Position numbers and translations under genes: made by a program. From an uncultured archaeon (GTDB taxonomy: Archaea; Korarchaeota; Korarchaeia; Korarchaeales; Korarchaeaceae), in contig CALJEO010000117.1 in assembly GCA_938073845.1 (NCBI GenBank), forward strand, positions 1 through 7,767: a stretch of DNA of 7,767 bases. Reading direction: 5' to 3'. Positions 5,097-7,767 of the stretch are shown piece after piece; within the stretch, counting starts at the first letter, position 1; each line of letters starts with the position of its first letter. Under the pieces are notes generated by a model that saw nothing but the letters and a program-made list of their open reading frames with translations, was not told the origin of the DNA and ran no database searches.

Positions 5097-7250
5097 TCAC
5101 CTGAGCCCTAAGATAGATCCAATTGAGTAGAAGAGTGATGAGAGGAGGAAGGCTACTGTTAGTTCAATCAAGATCGCTATTGCAACGTACTTGGCCCTCC
5201 TGAGCTCCGAGAGCATTACCGAGAGAGTGGCCAAGCATGGTACGTAGAGGCTCATGAAGAGGGCCAGGGATACGGCCCTTAGCGGAGTCATACCTAGCGC
5301 TCTTATTGCTCCAACAGGATCGGAAATCCCTGAGATCGATGAAAAAACTGTTATTAATCCTTCTTTAGCTATAAAACCTACTTCCAAAGCGAGAGCGAGC
5401 CTCCAGTCGTCTAGGCCTGCTGGGGAGAGGACGGGGGCTAGGAAGCTACCGATGATTGAGGCAAAGCTCCCTGATGTCTCAACTGGATAACCTGAGGGCC
5501 CGGAGTTTAGGGCCAGCCATGTCAGAGTTCCCAGGATGAGTATTATCAGACCCGCCTTCCTGAGGAAGTGGAGCGTGTTTGCCCTCGCGTACCACCATAT
5601 CACCCTCGCGCTCGGCACGTGATAAGGGGGGAGCTCCATAAGAAGCTCAGGTGCTTCCTTAGATCCGAAAATTAACTTCCTGAGGAACTTAGATGATAGG
5701 AGGAACATCAGGATCCCAAGCAGATATATCGAGACCATCAGGTAAGCCTGATGTAGGGGATCCCTGAAGACCGCCGCTGAGATTACCACTAACACCGCGA
5801 GCCTAGCTTGGCAGGGGATGAAGGGTTCTGCGACACTCGTCACGACCCTCTCCTCCTCTTCCTCGAGGCCCCTGGTGGCTATCACACCTGGGACGTTGCA
5901 CCCAAACCCGACGACCGCTGGGAAGAGGGCCCTCCCACTGAGGCCGAACCTCCTGAAGATGCTGTCCAGTGAAGCTGCAGCTCTCGGGAAGATCCCGCTG
6001 TCCTGAAGGGCTCCTAAGATCATGTAGGTTATCAGGAGAAGCGGTATGAATGACATCAGGGTTCCCAGGGTGCCCAGGATGCCTTCCGACATCAGTCCGA
6101 CCAGGAGATCATTGAGCCCGAGGGAGGAGAGGGCTGATGCCACTTTCGAGGAGACTGCCCCGAATAGTGAACCTATCAGGCCAGTGAGGCTGTAGCTCTC
6201 GATGAGATCAGATAGATCCTTGAGCCCCACTGCGCTGAGGATCATCGTCACTGGGAAGCCCGTGTTTAGGGTGAATACAGCGAGAAAGGCCAGCAGTATG
6301 AGCGTGACCGAGACCAAAGGACCCGCGATGGGGTGGAGCAGCACGCCGTCCAGGGCCTCCTCGACGGAGGGCCCGGATAGGCCCACCCTCTCCACGTTAT
6401 CCATCAGGAGCTCCTCTATGAACTCATACCGGGAGGCTATAACTAAACTCTCCGGTTCCGTTGCGAGTTCCCTCCTGGCCTCCTCCCTCAGCGCTAGTAC
6501 CTCGCTAGCGACCTCCGGATACTCAGAGAGCTCCTTCATCAGGACCTCATCCCCCTCCAGTAGCCTCACCGCAGCCCACCTCAGGGGGTACCTATCAAAG
6601 CCCGCCTCCCCGAGCACGCGCTCCAGCCTCGCTATGAACCTCTCTAGCCCATTGTAGTTCACCAAAAGAGGCTCCTCTCTCCCTGACCTTCCCTCGGCGA
6701 CATCTATTATCGCTCTGAGCAACCTCCCTATACCGAAGCCCTTGAGAGCAGATATCGAGACCACTGGAACCCCAAGTCTCCCCTGTAGGCCCTCCTCGTT
6801 CACATGTATCCCTCTCTTCTCAGCCGCATCTATCATGTTCAGGGCCACTACAGCCCTACCTTGGAGCTCAAGGGCATTAACGACCAAGTAGAGGGATCTT
6901 TCCAGGGAGGTCGCATCAGCTATCAGGATCAGGACATCCGGTTTCTCTCCGGCTATGAACTCCCTAGCTATTCTCTCCCCTACGTTCTCAGCTGAGAGGC
7001 CGTAAGTGCCTGGCAGATCGACCACTCTCAGCCTCTTCCCTCCATAGCTCAGCGTCCCCTCGAACCTCTGGAGGGTTACTCCAGCCCAGTTGGCGACGTG
7101 AACGTTCCCACCCGTTATCCTATTGAATAGAGTGCTCTTCCCAACGTTCGGAGAGCCTATCAGTGCGATGAGGAGCTCTCTTGACCCATCACATCCACCG
7201 ATGGGCTTCGGGCAGTGTGCAAAGCAGCCTCCGTTCGACAAGGAGCTCAC
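5097..7250 (-). CDS. feoB: Ferrous iron transport protein B
   Basis: FeoB imports Fe(II) across the cytoplasmic membrane. All parts are present in 717 residues. The N-terminal G domain has G1 GSPNVGKST (32-40), G2 threonine in GVTL (T59), G3 DLPG (78-81), G4 NMID (138-141) and G5 SALK (168-171). A helical linker follows (about 195-300), then a polytopic membrane region (about 305-715) with two Gate repeats. Conserved membrane motifs include GFGCNVPG (448-455, C451), EPFIPCQARL (475-484, C480), GFIAKEGL (625-632) and YVPCLATL (669-676, C672). A short extension before the G domain carries C9, C13 and C20. The start is GTG at 7250, overlapping the feoA stop in GTGA; a strong GGAGGTG Shine-Dalgarno sequence at 7256-7262, five bases upstream, fixes this start and indicates coupling to feoA. 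Confidence 0.97.
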   Translation of the reverse strand: MSSLSNGGCFAHCPKPIGGCDGSRELLIALIGSPNVGKSTLFNRITGGNVHVANWAGVTLQRFEGTLSYGGKRLRVVDLPGTYGLSAENVGERIAREFIAGEKPDVLILIADATSLERSLYLVVNALELQGRAVVALNMIDAAEKRGIHVNEEGLQGRLGVPVVSISALKGFGIGRLLRAIIDVAEGRSGREEPLLVNYNGLERFIARLERVLGEAGFDRYPLRWAAVRLLEGDEVLMKELSEYPEVASEVLALREEARRELATEPESLVIASRYEFIEELLMDNVERVGLSGPSVEEALDGVLLHPIAGPLVSVTLILLAFLAVFTLNTGFPVTMILSAVGLKDLSDLIESYSLTGLIGSLFGAVSSKVASALSSLGLNDLLVGLMSEGILGTLGTLMSFIPLLLITYMILGALQDSGIFPRAAASLDSIFRRFGLSGRALFPAVVGFGCNVPGVIATRGLEEEEERVVTSVAEPFIPCQARLAVLVVISAAVFRDPLHQAYLMVSIYLLGILMFLLSSKFLRKLIFGSKEAPELLMELPPYHVPSARVIWWYARANTLHFLRKAGLIILILGTLTWLALNSGPSGYPVETSGSFASIIGSFLAPVLSPAGLDDWRLALALEVGFIAKEGLITVFSSISGISDPVGAIRALGMTPLRAVSLALFMSLYVPCLATLSVMLSELRRAKYVAIAILIELTVAFLLSSLFYSIGSILGLR

Positions 7251-7483
7251 TCGACCACCTCCACTAAGACCCTGGAGGCCAGCCCCCTACCCAGGGCGAA
7301 CGTCGCACCCCTCACCCTGATGACAATGGGCCCAAAGGAGTTCGATAAGACCTCTATAACTTCCCCCGGCAATATTCCCATCTCCATCAATCTCCTCGCA
7401 GCTCCACAACCACCCGATACGGAGATGACCCTCCCCCTCTCCCTCGGCCTCAGGCTGGATAGGGGGACCCGATCCATGCCCAT
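7247..7483 (-). CDS. feoA: Ferrous iron transport protein A
   Basis: FeoA is a small cytoplasmic SH3-like protein that associates with FeoB and supports Fe(II) uptake. The 78-residue sequence shows the family pattern: PLSSLRPRERGRVISVSGG near the N-terminus, then RRLMEMGILPGEVIEVLS (a typical R-L-x-x-x-G-x-x-P-G-x-x-x-x-V motif), GPIVIRVRG, and a C-terminal strand with LASRVLVEVVE. The frame opens with TTG at 7486, but the ATG at 7483 is preferred: it lies 26 bases from the TATA centre and would be the first codon of a leaderless transcript. An ATG at 7477 is also in frame. It is the first gene of the feoAB unit, overlapping feoB by four bases. Confidence 0.93.
   Translation of the reverse strand: MGMDRVPLSSLRPRERGRVISVSGGCGAARRLMEMGILPGEVIEVLSNSFGPIVIRVRGATFALGRGLASRVLVEVVE
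7256..7262 (-). promoter_or_regulatory. Shine-Dalgarno sequence of feoB
   Basis: GGAGGTG on the minus strand, inside the last codons of feoA and five bases before the feoB GTG. It is one of the strongest ribosome binding sites in the window and contrasts with the apparently leaderless first gene, as expected for an internal cistron in an archaeal operon. Confidence 0.8.
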
Positions 7484-7485
7484 CA

Positions 7486-7507
7486 AAAGTTAGACTAGCC
7501 TAACTTT
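7486..7507. promoter_or_regulatory. DtxR/IdeR-like operator of feoAB
   Basis: A 22-bp near-palindrome: arms AAAGTTAG (7486-7493) and CTAACTTT (7500-7507) around a six-base centre containing CTAG, with 20 of 22 positions symmetric. The TTAGG/CTAA half-sites recall the operators of DtxR/IdeR-type Fe/Mn-dependent repressors (for example TTAGGTTAGCCTAACCTAA), although half-site spacing is not identical. It overlaps the edge of the TATA box and extends to the predicted start site, so a bound repressor would block transcription factor or polymerase binding. The regulator itself is not in this window. Confidence 0.6.
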
Positions 7508-7514
7508 ATAAAAA
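7504..7514 (-). promoter_or_regulatory. TATA box of feoAB
   Basis: On the minus strand it reads TTTTTATAAAG, a very good archaeal TATA box centred near 7509 and 26 bases from the feoA ATG at 7483. It overlaps the last codons and TAA stop (7506-7508) of the upstream helicase gene, so the promoter is partly inside coding sequence. Confidence 0.75.
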
Positions 7515-7767
7515 TCTTCCTCCCCTCAGGGAGGCTATGCCCCTCCTCCTCACCTTTGAGAGCTTTTCCTCGATCGTCCCCCTCGTTATGATCTCGTAAA
7601 CGTCTGCCACCTTCCCGGGAGCTCCTCTAACGATCCTACCTATCCTCTGGGCCATCTGTCTCCTGGACCCGGACCCGCTCACTATCACAGCGACATCAGC
7701 ATCAGGAACATCTATCCCCTCATCCAGAACCCTAGTAGTTACTATTACGTTTATCTCGCCCCTCCTG
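7506..7767 (-). CDS. SF2 DNA helicase, XPB/Rad25-like, C-terminal part
   Basis: Only the last 86 residues are inside the window; the gene continues past the right edge and the open frame begins RRGEINVIVTTRVLDEGI. Helicase motif V is visible (VTTRVLDEGIDVPDADVAVIV), followed by motif VI (GSGSRRQMAQRIGRIVRGA) with the Q-x-x-Q-R-x-G-R arrangement. The following YEIITRGTIEEKLSKVRRRG resembles the C-terminus of archaeal XPB/Rad25 helicases. These ATP-dependent 3'-5' DNA translocases act in repair or promoter opening in eukaryotes; the archaeal role is less clear. Assignment to XPB over another SF2 group (for example Hef-like) rests on motif VI and the tail only. It ends with TAA, 22 bases before the feoA start. 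Confidence 0.8.
   Translation of the reverse strand, partial: RRGEINVIVTTRVLDEGIDVPDADVAVIVSGSGSRRQMAQRIGRIVRGAPGKVADVYEIITRGTIEEKLSKVRRRGIASLRGGRFL

Noticed and set aside
6202..6657. A 151-codon open frame on the plus strand, serine-rich.
   Set aside because: It lies entirely antisense to feoB, has low-complexity composition, no recognizable domain and no promoter or ribosome binding site; it is a shadow of feoB codon usage.
1..7767. Search for a defence island, mobile element, CRISPR array or new multi-gene system.
   Set aside because: Every sizeable coding region belongs to a recognizable housekeeping, transport or regulator family, and no direct repeats, terminal inverted repeats, transposase or integrase fragments were seen.

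Overview
The window is from an archaeon. It carries archaeal/eukaryotic-type ribosomal proteins (S4e, with L14 and L24 in archaeal form). Most transcription units are preceded by a TATA-like element about 24-33 bases before the start codon, with little or no Shine-Dalgarno sequence. Genes are tightly packed, two convergent gene pairs overlap, and arginine is mostly AGG/AGA. Together these suggest a thermophilic archaeon, probably of the TACK lineage; a korarchaeote-like host is possible, but I cannot establish that from this sequence.

Layout. Positions 1-1363 (minus strand) hold part of the ribosomal protein 'spc' cluster in the order rpl14, rpl24, rps4e; rps4e runs off the left edge. Positions 1364-1594 are a gene-free, AT-rich spacer with two candidate promoters for rpl14. 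From 1595 to 3514 a bacterial-type, zinc-LID adenylate kinase (minus) and an M20-family metallopeptidase/deacylase (plus) diverge from one central AT-rich element. From 3507 to 4603 a small HTH/zinc-ribbon regulator (minus) and a 5-formyltetrahydrofolate cyclo-ligase-like protein (plus) diverge from a second shared promoter that also contains a palindrome. From 4568 to 7486 (minus) lie the ferrous iron uptake genes feoA and feoB, followed by an Lrp/AsnC regulator with its own promoter. At 7506-7767 (minus) is the C-terminal end of an XPB/Rad25-like SF2 helicase, cut by the right edge.

How the parts work together. The ribosomal genes form one translationally coupled unit. FeoA and FeoB are coupled through a GTGA overlap and a strong Shine-Dalgarno sequence. 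Their promoter holds a 22-bp near-palindrome resembling the operators of DtxR/IdeR-type metal-dependent repressors, placed between the TATA box and a leaderless ATG, which fits iron-responsive repression. The remaining genes are housekeeping or regulatory and show no common pathway.

I see no CRISPR array, insertion sequence, tRNA, rRNA or obviously novel multi-gene system. The points worth a second look are mostly regulatory: the feo operator, the two symmetric divergent promoters, a start-site correction for the Lrp regulator, the cysteine-bearing N-terminus of FeoB, and the breakpoint in the ribosomal cluster.
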